Assembly: GCF_029168945.1 (NCBI RefSeq)
Contig: NC_083607.1
Location: 40,037,257 to 40,101,256 of the forward strand
Length of the DNA stretch: 64,000 nt
DNA from: Cannabis sativa
Taxonomy: Eukaryota > Streptophyta > Magnoliopsida > Rosales > Cannabaceae
Reading direction: 5' to 3'
The notes beneath the pieces were generated by a model, which did no database searches, was not told the DNA's origin, and worked only from the letters and a program-made list of their open reading frames with translations. Made by a program: the position numbers and the translations under genes. This document shows, one piece after another, positions 1 through 12,349 of this stretch. Within the stretch, counting starts at the first letter, position 1. Each line of letters starts with the position of its first letter.

Positions 1-2486
1 CGCACTTAAAAAATACATGGGAGATATAGTAGATTATATGGATTGACAGTATATTACTCTAATAATTAATTTTGATGAAAACGTTTCTTGGGAAAAAACA
101 ATATGAAAAAGTACGTCACATGAAAAAAGAAAGATAAAAAGAGTTACGTAATATATAACGCAAACATAAACTATATGCGTACTGACTAAATCAACACAAT
201 ATTATTTGTAAATATATAGCATTTATTAATAAATATATTAGTACGTAAGTCAAAATTAATATTTGCTTGATCATAATCTTTAAATCTTGAAATATATATG
301 GGTCCCTACTAACATTTGTAATCATATATTATAGGTGTAATGTTAGTAGAATTTATAATATTTAGATAAGGTGCCAACACCACAAAATGTGACATTATAT
401 TTTAATTTTTATTTTTTTTTAGTATTTTTATCTGAAGTTATCTGTGTATTTTAGTATTAAATTCCCCACAATTTTTATAATAAATAATATAAGAATTTTT
501 TTAACAATTAATAATGCAATACACGCATATAGTGTTTAACATTTTAAAGTATTGAATAATAATAAAATTTAAAATTTAATTCACAATTCTAGATAACCTA
601 TATATTACACAAAATACATTTGAAGATGCATATATAAATAAATGCCTTAAATCATTTCTTTTTACTGTAAACTTATTAATTTATTAATTATATAATTTTG
701 CAAAGGATTGGTATTTAGTTAGAACGATTTAATTTATATACGCAGTTGTTGTACTTAAATTGAAATAAAAATTAGGACAAATTATAGATAGAAATTTCTT
801 GCAGATGGTGGACATGTTGCTTTTGCCGTGGAGGAGTTGCGCATGGTGGTCAAATGGGTGTCCTCACCCATTCACATAAAATTGGGTTGGCCTCAACTGA
901 TCCCAAGTACCATATGGACTCTATTCACTATCAAACACTTAGACTCCAACAATAATTAGAATGACAAATTAAAAAATTGTTTCAGGGTTTAACTTTTAAA
1001 CCAAATGTAGATATACAAGACGAGGAATAATTTTTGACAGAATACGTAGTACGCAAGATTTGAAATGAAGCCTGCATATCCATGCAGTAATAATATAAAT
1101 TAAACTTATCTTGGATCAGTTTACCCCACGTGCTTATATGAATATTATAATAAATAGTCATGTAGAATTGGTCTAACAAACAATCTAAGAACAAGTAAAA
1201 GTGTTTTCTCTCAATGCAAATAATTAATAATATAATATAACGTTGACAATTTCATACATTAGTTCTTCTCCACATTATATATATATATATGCTTAATTAT
1301 ATATGCAACTATTGGGCGTAGATTTGTGGTTGTTGAATTGTAGATCACTCTATTAAAGTCTGCGTGAATGATAAAGTGAGATACTCCTTATTCATTATTA
1401 CTCTGTCAAATTAAAATATGTGAGAGACAGTCTTCACTCTAATTAAGAAGTTCCAATGAGTTTTGCTAAGGTTGATCTTAAGCAATATTTAAATATAGAT
1501 CTTGGAATCGGTACCTCATCAGTGTGTATATATATCTCTAACAGGAATTATATATGCTATATTTAAAAAGAAAACAAATACCTCTCGTTAATCCGAAAGA
1601 AAAAATATGATTTAAGTGATTACAATGCACTTTTTTAATAGGAATGCACTCAATTTTTCTTTTAAAATATTTTTTATTTCAATTTTTTTTTTAAATTTTC
1701 TTTTCAATATTTATGTACTTCATAGTTATTTAAAATATTTTAAAAATTTTTAAAAAATTCAAAATAATTTACAATATAGAAAATAGTGTTCAAAAAATCT
1801 ATTTTACACACGTATAAAATAAAATAATCACGGATACAACAAATTGTTGCACCCTATTTCGGCGTGTTAATTCCATTTTCCACATTTATTAAAATTGTGC
1901 TGAATATTTTAAATAATTATAACGTACATGATCACGAGAAAAAAATAGTCTAAAAAATTATTTCAATACTAAAACAAATAATAATATATTGGTACATACT
2001 AGATGCATTCTAAAATTTTCCAATATCGATTATATATATATATATATATATTTGTAACATGCACCTAAATATTCCAACCATCACAGCAAGACCAAGTACT
2101 TCTATTGCCACAAAAAATTCAGAGGGGCAGAAAGTCCAATGTATAATTTTTAACTATAGAATTAAGGAAAGAGTAATAATATTTACCATTAATAGTGTCC
2201 AACATTATTGGTGGTGCTTTATGATTAATTAGCAATATTTTTTTAAAAATTATTTTTTTAAATTATATGAGACTCAATACTTAACTACGTATTAATACCA
2301 TACAAATTCTAACCACCAACACTATATTTTACCATTTCTCTTACAAAAAATAATTTAACTCCATCTGAAATCTAAATTCAGCACCAAGGAAGTGAAAATA
2401 AGCAAATGTGGGGCCATTTAAAATAAAGAAATTTATATATATATATATATATATAGAATGTTTCAACAACTCTTTAAAAAAAAAAG
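1..2486. other. AT-rich intergenic sequence, no gene seen
   Basis: I find no coding region, RNA gene or intact element here. The stretch is very AT-rich, with TA microsatellite runs near 1277, 2034 and 2435. Between about 1700 and 1960 a decayed piece resembles the fold-back repeat at 2487-2860 and the paired repeats at 29390-29660; the shared phrases are 'ggcgtgtta' and 'ttaaataactataa'. It is probably a relic of the same MITE family. Confidence 0.6.
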
Positions 2487-2860
2487 TCTATATATCGATA
2501 TATTCTCTATTTGTTTCAACCATGTGAGAAATTTTTAGTTAATTTTTTTATAATCGTTTACGTTGTAGTTATTTAAAATGTCGTTTAAAATTTTGAGATT
2601 TTTAAAAAAATTTAACATGCTGAAAATAAGGTTCAAACAGTTAGTTACACACAACATTTTTTTAATTATTTTATACGTGCGTGTAAAATATACTGTTTGA
2701 AACTTATTTTCCACATGTTAAATTTTTATGAATTTCTCAAAATTTTACAAGATGTTCTAAATAACTACAACTCAAACGACTATAAAAAAAATTAAGCTAA
2801 AATTTTTTCCTAAATGTCAAAACAGATAAAAAATACATTCGTAAACTCTTTTTAAGGGTG
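2487..2860. repeat. Fold-back MITE-like element, about 160-bp inverted arms
   Basis: The left arm (about 2490-2660) and the right arm (about 2680-2855) are imperfect reverse complements around a loop of a few tens of bases. Shared landmarks are 'gtagttatttaaaat', 'attttgaga' and 'aatttaacatg' with their complements. There is no coding capacity. Exact ends and TSD are uncertain because the flanks are simple AT sequence. Similar words recur near 1700-1960 and 29390-29660, so this is a dispersed family. Confidence 0.6.
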
Positions 2861-2895
2861 TATTCTAAATTTTTTAATATGTATATATATATAGG

Positions 2896-3137
2896 AATAC
2901 GATTTTGTCCTATGATGTACTTTTACGGAATGTATTCTGTGGTACATTAGATGTGTCTCAAGGTACATTAGATGCGTCTCAGGGTACATTAGATGGGTCT
3001 CAAGGTATGTTACCATTTTTTAACCCTAATTATCCTTAAATGAACCCCAGCCCTAAGATCAAATAACTTCTCCATCTGACGGCTGCCGTACATAATGGAA
3101 TACATTCTGTGAAAGTACATCACGTGACAAAATGGTA
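2896..3137. repeat. Small MITE with about 45-bp terminal inverted repeats
   Basis: The left terminus (2896-2940) and the right terminus (3090-3137) are near-complementary: each reads inward through 'ttttgtc', a 'gatgtactttt' block and 'gaatgtattc'. The element is about 240 bp and is flanked by TA-rich sequence, so a TA duplication (Stowaway/mariner style) is possible but cannot be separated from the flanking TA run. Three 21-bp direct repeats lie just inside the left arm. It has no ORF of its own. Confidence 0.6.
2941..3003 (+). repeat. Three tandem 21-bp units
   Basis: Three successive 21-bp units at 2941-2961, 2962-2982 and 2983-3003 each start 'ggtacattagatg' and end 'gtctca' plus one base; a fourth unit breaks off at 'ggtatgtta'. 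Differences are single bases. The array sits inside the MITE at 2896-3137. Confidence 0.85.
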
Positions 3138-4099
3138 TATATATATATATATATAATATATTTATATATGGTTGGCAGGATATTATTCAAACAATATAAG
3201 AAGGATTGAACAATTGAGGGTGACACAAATGCATACGCCATAGTCAAGTCAAGGGAAGGGCCTATCTTCGGGAGCAAACAAATGGGTTGGTCACATATAT
3301 AATACGCAATTGGCCTTGCCTATACTACTATTTAAATACCGCTTTTGAATTCTTTTTATAATTATTCTTCATTTTCATTAGTGTGATTACATTCACCGTG
3401 ATCCTTTCAAATATTTGACTATTACATTTTTAAGTCTTCATATGTCAATTTTCAGCTACCAACCATACGTCACATTCAGCAACTCTACTACACTAATTGC
3501 ATTTTCACATTCCGTTATCATTATAGTAAAATTCAAACTAACAATTACTTAGTTGAGCATGATTATACGCACACTGGTAATTTTCGACATTATTAAAAAA
3601 AAAAATTAATGAAATATTATATTTATAGAGAATTGCACTTGATATCATCTGACGACAGGGCTGGACACATATTATCACATTCATCATAATTAGTTAGAGA
3701 GTTCGTATTTATTTATTTGAGTAAAGAGACTTGGTATTTGAATTGTGATTGCAAGTTGCAAGTATTGGTCATGTGTGTACTTGCACTATTGATGCATAAC
3801 TTTGTAGTACTATATATTATTGTGGACTTGTACTTGCTTACTTTAATTAATTGCTACGTGTTTTGTTGATAGTTGTACTTATTCAGACAATATTTTTCAT
3901 GATTAACTCTCTCATTCTTAGATTATGATTAACTCTCTTAATTGCTACCTTTGTACTACCTAAGGTTTTCACCTAGTGTTCAGGTTGACATTCTTGATTA
4001 GAATTTAAGTTTTTGGGTCCATCTTAGTGTAAATGACTCAAATTTTATACTTAACCTTGAATAAGACCTATCACGAACATGTTAGAGGCATCAGAATTA
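3138..4099. other. Gene-free AT-rich stretch
   Basis: A TA microsatellite follows the MITE, then AT-rich sequence without convincing coding potential, RNA gene or terminal repeats. The upstream boundary of the LTR described next probably lies near or within the right part of this stretch, but I cannot fix it. Confidence 0.5.
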
Positions 4100-4150
4100 G
4101 AATCAAAACACTTCTTATTTGGAGCACCCGGCTATGCACCCAGCACCTAA

Positions 4151-4799
4151 GTTGATAATATGTCAACCCGGGACGCTTCGAACCACAATATTGAAGAAGT
4201 ATCTACAACATTTTATTTGTCTCCAAGAAAAACGAGGAATCAAGTTCTTTTGGGAAAGAAACAGATCAACCTGGAGGTTAAAATTGGGATCCAATGCCCA
4301 GACTGACCTAGTGCTAAGTCCCAGGACCAAAGTTGACATTTTGTCAACCTAGGCCATTTCCAACAGCAATCCAAACGAAGTATTCTAGGCATATTCTCTG
4401 TTTTCATCAACAATTAAGATATGGGTGCTTTCAGGGAATAAACAAAGCCATCTAGAGGTTAGAATCGGGACCCAGCGTTTAGGTTGACATATTGTCTACC
4501 TGGGCTATTTCCAAATATTTACCTCAAGATGTCTTCCGAGCATATTCTCTATTTCACCAATACTTGAGATTTCAATGTTTTCGAGAATCAAATGGTTGCA
4601 TCTGATGAGAAAAATTGGGATCCAACGGTTAGGTTGACATTTTGTCAACCTAGATTTGTTCCAAGTATTTTTTGAGAAAAGTGTTCTAGGCATCTTTTCC
4701 ATTTTTGAAAATAATGAAGATACAAGTGATCTCGGGGAGACAATGAGATTCTTTGGGGAGCCAAAACTGGGCCTCAGCACCCAGGTTGCTGTACAACCT
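4151..4799 (+). repeat. Degenerate ~150-bp tandem repeat with hairpins
   Basis: Five spaced inverted repeats share the stem AGGTTGACA / TGTCAACCT in whole or part: 4151-4167, 4332-4348, 4481-4501, 4631-4651 (perfect 9-bp stem with TTT loop) and 4783-4799. Spacings are about 181, 149, 150 and 152 bp. The sequence between hairpins is also related ('gaggttaaaattggga', 'attctctgtttt'), so the unit is an old tandem repeat. A further related hairpin is at 5281-5300. Confidence 0.75.
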
Positions 4800-5682
4800 A
4801 GTTTGCATGTTTCTGCTCCTCAAATACAAATTCTACTTCTGGCATTCTTCTTATTTTGATCAAAAATAGGGTAGGAGATCTTGTTCGTAATCCTGAATGC
4901 CATAGAAGTATTTAAACGAGGCCCCGATAAACCCCCTTAAGAGCACCCAGTGCCCAGGTTGACATATAGCTTGATGTGTTGTCTTCTACTTATCTGATTC
5001 AGATTCTATCTCGAGCATCTGACTATTTTTTTTGTAGTAAATGAGAGCTACGACTTGTGACAAGTCAAATTCATACTTTGATTTTTCAACATTTTGACAA
5101 AGTAAAATATCAGTAAAATTGGGAAATTTTGAGTCTACCCAATTTTGCGGAAAAATGACATCTCCAAGAATTGGTGAATAGCTTCACCAAAACTAAGAAA
5201 TTGACTAAGTGATGTCAACATACAACTTAGGCATCAAAAAATACAAGTCTGTGAATTTTTTTCACTCACACGACATTTAGGTTGACGTCAGTATGTCAAC
5301 TTAGGCGTTGGATGTCAACCTGAGCACTGAGTGTTTAATAGCCTTTAGTAAAACAGCCATAACTTCCTCGGTGTTGATCTGATTGACGCGATTCAACTTG
5401 CATTTTAAATCTCTTTCAAAGATCTTTCAAGTCAAGTAACACACCCATATCATGATTCATAGGATTTCAATTCAAAAATTCTTCCCCAAAGCAAGTGTGA
5501 TTTTTTCTACAAATTACCGAAAAAACAATCCAACAGACGAGATGTGAGCTTCGAAAACGGGCGGTTATCATTCGAAGTCAATTTCACCATTAGATCATCA
5601 TCATGGGAAAGGTTAACCAAAAAGTATTTCTTTTCATAATTTTTGTAATATTTTATTATTAATTTAATAGGACCTCCTTCCC

Positions 5683-5690
5683 TATAAAAA
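5683..5690 (+). promoter_or_regulatory. TATA box of the LTR
   Basis: TATAAAAA lies about 290 bp before the inferred LTR end and is followed by a pyrimidine-rich tract, as expected for the U3/R boundary of a plant LTR read on the plus strand. Confidence 0.5.
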
Positions 5691-5974
5691 GAGAGCTCAA
5701 CTAGTTCATTTTTCACATTCAGACAAGAGCTCATAAGTTTAGAGCATCTCTCTCTAGTTTCTCTCTCAAGAAATATAAAGCTCTTTTCTTAGTCAATTTT
5801 CTTATAATTCTCATAAGCAATAAAAAATCGAAGTAGAAGTAACTCCATTACCGTCACGATATGGGAAGTGAACTACTATAAATCTTGTGTCTCTCTCTCT
5901 CATTGATTCTACTTTAATTCTATTTCCTCTTGCCAATCTAGCGAGTGAGCATTAGCCAAATTTTTGCGTCAATG

Positions 5975-5996
5975 TTTTGGTGCTTTTATTGAGAGC
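5975..5996 (+). other. Putative primer binding site
   Basis: The sequence starting TTTGGTGCTTTTATTGAGAG lies three bases after the inferred CA end of the LTR. Similar sites follow the 5' LTR of plant Ty3/gypsy (Tat-like) elements. The matching tRNA was not verified. Confidence 0.45.
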
Positions 5997-6019
5997 CACA
6001 ACTCAAGATCCTAATCAAG

Positions 6020-6455
6020 ATGGTTGCAATGAGATCAGCAAGTGTTGAAAATAACTAGTCAACCCACTTGAGGCATGCCAGTTGGTGGAACTGGTGATGG
6101 GATAACACCTAAATTCTAGATGTCAGGTGGAGGCCTCAGAACTAGTTCCTCAGCTCGTCCTTCGAGACAACCAACTACTGTTGGTATTGATTCCAGCAAC
6201 CAGATTCCACCTGATGAGCCTCACGTGAAGTTAGGAGACCCTGAGGAAGTCAACCCTCAGGTTGAACAACATACCAAATTAATGGATAACTTACAACAAC
6301 AGTTTCGAGAATCTCTTGACAAGCAACAAGAGTAGTTCCAAACTTTGTTCATGGAACACTAAAGAAACGTTGAAACTAAATGTACTGAACAAGAGAAAAG
6401 AAGAGCTAATCTTGCTCAACAAATTTGAGAAGCTTATCGCTCCAACAATGGAACA
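6020..6455 (+). pseudogene. Fragment of a retrotransposon gag-like ORF
   Basis: A hydrophilic, Ser/Pro/Gln-rich N-terminal segment (best open stretch 6120-6335) is followed by Gln/Glu/Arg-rich sequence that looks coiled-coil-like. Reading on past three in-frame stops (TAG near 6333, TAA near 6359, TGA near 6427) continues the same type of sequence to 6455. There the solo LTR with TSD GAACA enters; the frame resumes after it at 31486-31507 without a shift. Position right after a PBS-like site supports gag. No conserved capsid domain or zinc knuckle remains, so the family assignment is inferred from context. Confidence 0.45.
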
Positions 6456-8317
6456 TGTAATATCCCGATAAGCCTAATGGTAAATAATTAGACTTTATAT
6501 TTATACTATGAGTTAATCAGGTAATTAGTAAGATTATGGTCTTACTAATCTATTTTAGTATAAAATTTAAATTTTTCATGTGTGAATGTAATATGAGCTA
6601 TATGTGGAATTAAAATATTTTTAGGTTCATGGACCCTGAAGACCCAATAAGTGGATATATAAGCGTAATTTGTTAATTACGGAGATTTATTTAAAATACG
6701 TGGATATAATATGAGTTATTTGTGAAATAAAAATATTTTTATATTCCCCAACCCTGGAGACCTCATTGGAGGCCAAAAATATCACAACAGTTTTAGTTAG
6801 AAATATTGATGGGATTATTAGAATAAAAGTTGATTTTAGAAATATCGGGGTATTTTAGGGTACTCGAAGGTTGCCAAATACCTTAGAAATAGAGATTTCT
6901 TAGTGGCTAATAAATAATAAGATAACTATTAATAATAAAGTTTTTTTTAATATTATTATTAATAATATATCATTATTATTAATATATTATTATAATATTT
7001 TTTATATATTATTTATATATATATTAAGTTATTAGTGAAATAGAACGAACAAACGAACGAAATCCTCGTTCTCTCCTTTGACAAAATCTTCTCCTCTTAT
7101 ATCCATTTTCTTTGATTTTCAACTCGAAACCTAGTGATCTAAGCTCCGGTAGTAGCAGGATAGCAAATCTTTGAAAAATGAAAGCTTAAGATATGGTTTA
7201 ATTTCGTTTTAAGTTTAAAAACAATTCGTTTCATATAGGGGTTTTGTGAATTAGAATAGTTATGAAGGTTCTGACCTTATAGGATTATTGTCGGGTAGTC
7301 ATGGGACTAGTTCTGATGTGTACTTGTTGAATTTGAGGTAATTTTGAGTTAGAAATCGAGGTTTGAATTTTTTAAAGCGTAGTCCGAACGTTAATGGTAT
7401 TTTTCATTTAAGGGCTCGATTTTTATTTCTATTACGTAAGGATGGTAATATTGATGGTATATATGCGCCCTGTGAAATTTGGAGTGATTTGGATATGTTT
7501 TGGTAGTGTTTCGGTGAATGCGAAAATTGAGATTTTCGAGTTTCATAGTTTTTAGAAATTCTTTTGATATCAGAATTCGTATTTTTGTCATAAATTTTGA
7601 CTCGGGTGTCTTTTTTGGATGTTCTATATACCGTTTCAAAGCTTGCAACAAGCTCTACAACATGATGTATGTTTTAGAGCCAAAATATAAGTTTTATTTT
7701 AGTGTATTTATACCGTGGGATTTGGTAGAAAACCCTAGATTGTCTTATGTGAATATTAAGTAGTGTTTTGGGATAAATAGTTATTGGTTTACCGTTGTTG
7801 TGACATAGGGCCGAGATTATCGGGGATATTTCTCCACTTGTGTTGCCCAAAATGTATGAACCTGGATTAAAGGTAAGAAAAATATATTGTACTGCATAGT
7901 ACGTTGTATGTAATACAATTAGTATTGCAATGAATTGATTAATATTGAGATATAGTTAATATTGTTATATAATAGAAAGATTGATTGGTTGAGTATAGAT
8001 AATGTGATGATATTATGCATGTGATATATGATGAGTACCGAGCGTAGGTACGAGCTCACCTGATTAGGTGATGCAATTTTCCTGGCGACGTACTGGGCGT
8101 AAGTACGGGCATCAGTGATATATGATGAGTACCGAGTGTAGGTACGAGCTCACCTAATTAGGTGATGCAATTTTCCAGGCCATGTACTGTGCGTAAGTAC
8201 GGGCGTCAGTGACATATGATAAGTACTAGGCGTATGTATGGGCTCGTCTGATTAGACGATGTGATATATTGGTTTCAGATTGTGGCACGGGCTCACCTGA
8301 TTAGGTGATGCAATTAT
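6456..8317 (+). mobile_element. Gypsy-type solo LTR, left part (interrupted)
   Basis: The LTR begins TGTAATATCCCG at 6456 and ends GTTACA at 31485, flanked by the 5-bp TSD GAACA (6451-6455 and 31486-31490). Removing the inserted element A leaves an LTR of about 2.67 kb with no internal domain, so it is a solo LTR made by LTR-LTR recombination. The TGTAAYAYCC start and GTTACA end are typical of Ty3/gypsy LTRs in plants. This left part ends in the hairpin repeat array. Confidence 0.85.
8021..8312 (+). repeat. 94-bp tandem repeat carrying short hairpins
   Basis: Two full 94-bp units (8021-8114 and 8115-8208) and a diverged third are present. Units contain a hairpin TCACCT-GATT-AGGTGA or variants at 8056-8071, 8150-8165 (loop AATT), 8244-8259 (TCGTCT / AGACGA) and 8293-8308. 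The series continues on the far side of element A at 30711-30832. The stem in the third unit changed on both sides, keeping pairing. Confidence 0.85.
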
Positions 8318-10201
8318 TGTTGGATATTATTTTACCAGGATCTTATATCTACTCACAAGTATGTTGTTTAACACCCTAAATATGAACTTTCTAAAACGAT
8401 AAAATAAACACATATAAAGTTAAGAAAACCTTACATTGATGCAGCGGAATTAATGTCTCCTTCCACTCAGATCTCTAACCCTTGTATCCTTTCTGTCGCA
8501 GAGTATTATCAAGATCTGAGCCCGAATGTCCTTCTCTTTGTTAGTGATCCTTCACAGTCTTCCAATCTATGATTCAGTTACCACTTGGTGTGTGTGGGCA
8601 CTTACTCTATCACTAAGGTTCGAAATTTAGAAGAAAAAAGAGAGAGAGAGGTTCGGCCAAGGACTAGAAAAGGGAAGGCTCAGTTTTTCTGAAGAGAGGA
8701 TTTTCTATCAAAAGAATAATGAAAACTTATGATTTTGACTGAGCCATCACTTTCAATTTATAGGCAACTACTAGGTTTAGGTTAGGAATTATTTGGCATT
8801 AAAATAATAAAAATATCAATTTGAAATTCCACATAAAGTGGCCGACCATGGTGTGTATAATGGGCCCCACTTGGTTTTGTAGTTTTAACAAATTTCATTT
8901 CTATTTTCTCAAAAACGCCAATTTTCCAATTCGAACCATTTAAATGCCAAAACTAATTATTTAATAACTAAAATAGATTATTAAATAATATTATCATTTA
9001 ATTTAATTATTAATTAGACATATAAAGTCTATTAATAAATAAATAAACCTAGAATCTCTTTTCCTTACAATTTCGCCCTTGCTTAGTGAAAATTCATAAA
9101 TTAGACATAGTCTAACTTTAGAATTATAATTGGTTAATCACGAATCAATTATTGAGTCTTACAAGTAGTATGTTCTCAACTAGAATGGGGACCATGGATC
9201 TATATGCTGAGCTTCCAATAAGTGAACCGAATTTACTAAGTAAATTCCTACTTATTAATTCTTCGTTGAATCCACTCTTAGAACTTAGAATTGCACTCTC
9301 AGACTTATATAGAGCATATTATATGTTCCACGATATAGATATGCTATCTCATTTAACCATTGTTATAATCTTATTGTGATCAAAGATCCTCTATATAGAT
9401 GATTTACATCGAGATGGGATAATTTACCGTTCTCACCCCTCAATGTATTTTTCCCCTTAAAACACTTAGCTACCTGTAAATGGTGTTTAGTGATCTAAGA
9501 ATTAGTCACTTAAACAAGAGCTCATCCATTTACTTCTATTTACTAAGCTCGAAGGGAATCATCACTTGACTTCTATACACCAGTAGAAGCTATAGATTCC
9601 ATATTTATGTTCAGCACTCCCACTCAATCATACTATCATGTTCCCAAAATATACGTATCACCCTGACCCAAAAGTAGGCTTAACTAATAAATCAAAGAAC
9701 ATGAATAGTACTCCTGAGTTGAGCCTAAGCATATCAGGATTTAGATTCTTTTAATCTTAAGATCAACTAGTGATATTGACTTGGAAAGATACAACGGTAA
9801 GTTTGTAATATCTTAACTAAGTTGCAATATCGGTCCAGTCCAATGTATACTCCATACATTCGAAACTAGTATACTTTACTAATGTCCTGGAAAGAACATA
9901 ACACTTACTCCAAGTGTAAGTACACAGCATCGCTGATTATCACATTAGTGTAAATCCAAAACACTGATGAAACAGGGACTTAGTCTTTTGATTCATATGA
10001 TCACAATCACATTCCACTGTGTTGACGATACTGTAATTGTGAATAAACATATGATCTGGATTTAAACTATTTTGTGTGTAAATGTAATAAATATATTAAA
10101 CCATTAGCATGAAATTCATGCAAACATAAATCACTTCAAATTTCTTATATTGATAACTAATCAGATTGTAAAGGGTTTTATTTAGGGCACAAAACCCAAC
10201 A
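8318..10201 (-). repeat. Element A 3' LTR (left copy, 1884 bp)
   Basis: Starts TGTTGGATATTA at 8318 and ends CCCAACA at 10201. On the minus strand it carries a TATA box (TATAAATTG, plus-strand 8755-8763). It matches the right LTR (27695-30673) over its whole length apart from the MITE insertion and scattered substitutions. Small open frames on the plus strand are shared by the two LTRs only because the LTRs are copies. Confidence 0.9.
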
Positions 10202-10213
10202 AACTCCCACTTG
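10202..10213 (-). other. Element A polypurine tract
   Basis: Read on the minus strand, AAGTGGGAGTT directly abuts the LTR start TGTTGG. This is the standard plus-strand primer position for plant Copia elements. Confidence 0.8.
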
Positions 10214-11812
10214 CACTAACATAAAACAAAGTGTGCAAATAAGTCAATCTGATGTCTTGATCATCAGATCAAGTGTAGTGTATTTGAATCCACCAAAACT
10301 TCTGGAAACTAGTTCATAAATACATTTATGAAACATCCTTTACTATATGCTTTACTCATCAAGGGATACTGAAATACTTACTGTTTTAAAGTACATCTGA
10401 ATAAACAGAAGACATATCTCTCATATTTTAAAATATGGAATTGAGATAATACAGCGTAGACTTTTCTTCAGTAATATAACTTTCTAGTAATTTCGAATTT
10501 ACAAAGTTATAAGTCTTCTCTGGTAGAGCTTGAATTATTATAGAATAACTCCTCCACCCCCAAAGTAACCACCATCTTATAATTTTTGAATAAGTTGGTG
10601 AGATACAAGGATAACTGATATACAGTTCCTTTATATCTAACATATAGATCACTTTCATAAACCTTTCTTGAATATCTTCTAATGTTCCATATTTGATTAA
10701 ATCTCAGATAGCTCCCACTCAATAGCAGATGTCTGGTTAAATAATACTTTTAACCTCTTTATTGTTTAGAAAGTTATCTAGTTGTGACTTATTAGTCTGA
10801 AACTTTAAGTTAAGACTAAGTCATCAACATAGTAGACTAGTATTTGAAGTGAAAAATACATGCCAGAGATTAAGTAATCAAAATTAAGATACCATAAAAT
10901 GTTATGAGAATTAAGAATTCTTGGTTCAAGTCATTCGAATAGAATGAGCTAGAGTTCTATTATCTAATTCTCATAATTTTGATAAGTTATATCTATCCAC
11001 ATGAATGGTTAGATTTGCTTTTCAGTAGTGTTCTTAAGTACCTATCACAAGTATCAACCTAATGAAGATGGGTAAAGAATTTTAAAATTCTCCCACTCAA
11101 TTAAGGTAGTGTGAAACTTTATCAAAGAACTTTTATAGGTATCAAATTTTTTACTACATCAGTAAAACGAATTAGACTCCACCCCTAAGTATTTAGAGAT
11201 TATGATCCACCCCTAAAGGTTGTAAAGGTCATGATTCTCTAAGTGTAATAGAGTTTATGTGGAGTTGAATACTATCCAGAGTTCATTAGATATAAAAGAT
11301 CGTTGATCTGCATAGTTTTCTTAACTTTTCTCCACCCCTATCAGATCAAAAGATCCTTTTATTAAACAAATTCTTAATAATTGTATTAGAATTAACAATT
11401 ATTAATAAACATAGAAATAATTTCTAGTGTTTATTTAATATAACTCTATGAAGAGTTGTAAATATTATAGAATTTACATCAATAATAAAAACACTTACAC
11501 ATACAAACATATAAATATAATGTGGTAATTGTTGTTTAAGATAAAGTAAATGAAGCTCAATCTCATAAATTGCAATGGTTTGAAGTCGAAAATAATATAA
11601 ACTTTATTAATAATAAATAAATAAAAAATGTATTGCAACAATATGAGAAAAACAGGGATATAAATCCCTAACTACAATTCGAAATTCAAATTGTTTTTAA
11701 ACTAAAACAATTAATTCAAAATATAGATAAAAGAGCTTCATCTTCATCTTGGACGACTTCACCCTTTGTCCAGCTTTCCGATCCAACTCTTTTGAGTTCA
11801 AGTAGCTTGACC
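10214..11812 (-). other. Element A non-coding 3' region
   Basis: About 1.6 kb between gag and the PPT where an autonomous element would hold the rest of pol. No RT, integrase or RNase H motif is visible in any frame. It contains several purine runs on the minus strand resembling the PPT (complements of 'ctcccactcaa' near 10709 and 11091, and of 'ccacccc' near 10555, 11179, 11210 and 11331). Confidence 0.6.
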
Positions 11813-12344
11813 TATAAGAAGAAGAAACAAATAAACAAAGTTAGTCCAGAATCATAAATCCAAGTGGATAATAATTTACTAAAACTCTTAAAGTTTATAG
11901 AAAGAAATACCTTGTTTCTTTGCAAGAAGTTTAGGACACTGGGGTTTCCAATGACCTTTCTCATTGCTATAGAAACACTTTCCTTTGAGTGTAGCATCAC
12001 CAGAAGCAACAGCCTTTTTTGTTTTTCATGGATTTTGCACGCTTCTTGGTGTTCTTCCACTTCTTCTTCAATTTGGGTTTTGAAGCAGAGGCAACATTTG
12101 CTTCAGGTTTGATCATCCCATTACCATTCCCAGAATTTTGAGGCTTGCTCCCTTTCTTCTTGGGTCCTCCAATAAAATTTTCATAACTCTGAAGGTCATT
12201 GACTAACTCATGAAAGTCTATGTCATTCTTATTCATGACATAATTTGATGTGTATGGTAGAAATGCTGGAGTCAGACTATTCAAGATAAGGCTTACTTGA
12301 GTAGTATGATCCATTTCAGCACCATGATCCTTGGCTTCTTGGAA
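11813..12344 (-). pseudogene. Element A gag, C-terminal half with damaged zinc knuckle
   Basis: The minus-strand frame continues the gag half at 23646-24059 after element B is skipped. It contains the end of the UBN2-like capsid region (residues such as LILNSLTPAF), a Lys-rich basic stretch, then a CCHC-type knuckle. A one-base frameshift in an A-run (plus-strand T6 at 12015-12020) precedes the knuckle and leads to a TGA at 11997. In the shifted frame the knuckle reads C-F-Y-S...H....C, so its second Cys is Ser. Just beyond, a phrase ending in YDSG resembles the Copia protease active-site DSG. At the end a GT...AG interval (about 11813-11907) could be an intron. Pseudogene or low-function gag; family assignment is confident. 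Confidence 0.8.
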
Positions 12345-12349
12345 ATAAC

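Larger units (their letters stand above)
4100..5971 (+). mobile_element. LTR (Ty3/gypsy-type, plus orientation), left boundary uncertain
   Basis: Inferred 5' LTR of an old element read left to right. A TATA box (5683-5690) is followed by a pyrimidine-rich leader ('tctctctctag'). The LTR ends in CA at about 5971, directly before a PBS-like site, and gag-like sequence follows. The upstream (U3) part carries a degenerate repeat of about 150 bp with hairpins. The left end was not located, so the start is approximate. The internal region is cut at 6455 by a solo LTR and resumes for only 22 bp at 31486-31507 before another LTR begins. Confidence 0.5.

Noticed and set aside
8021..8312. Regularly spaced palindromic repeats resembling a CRISPR array
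   Set aside because: Plant nuclear DNA, 94-bp tandem units with related spacers inside an LTR; no cas genes.
9152..9379. 75-codon frame conserved at 28530-28757
   Set aside because: Both lie at the same place in the two LTRs of element A and are antisense to it; conservation is due to LTR identity.
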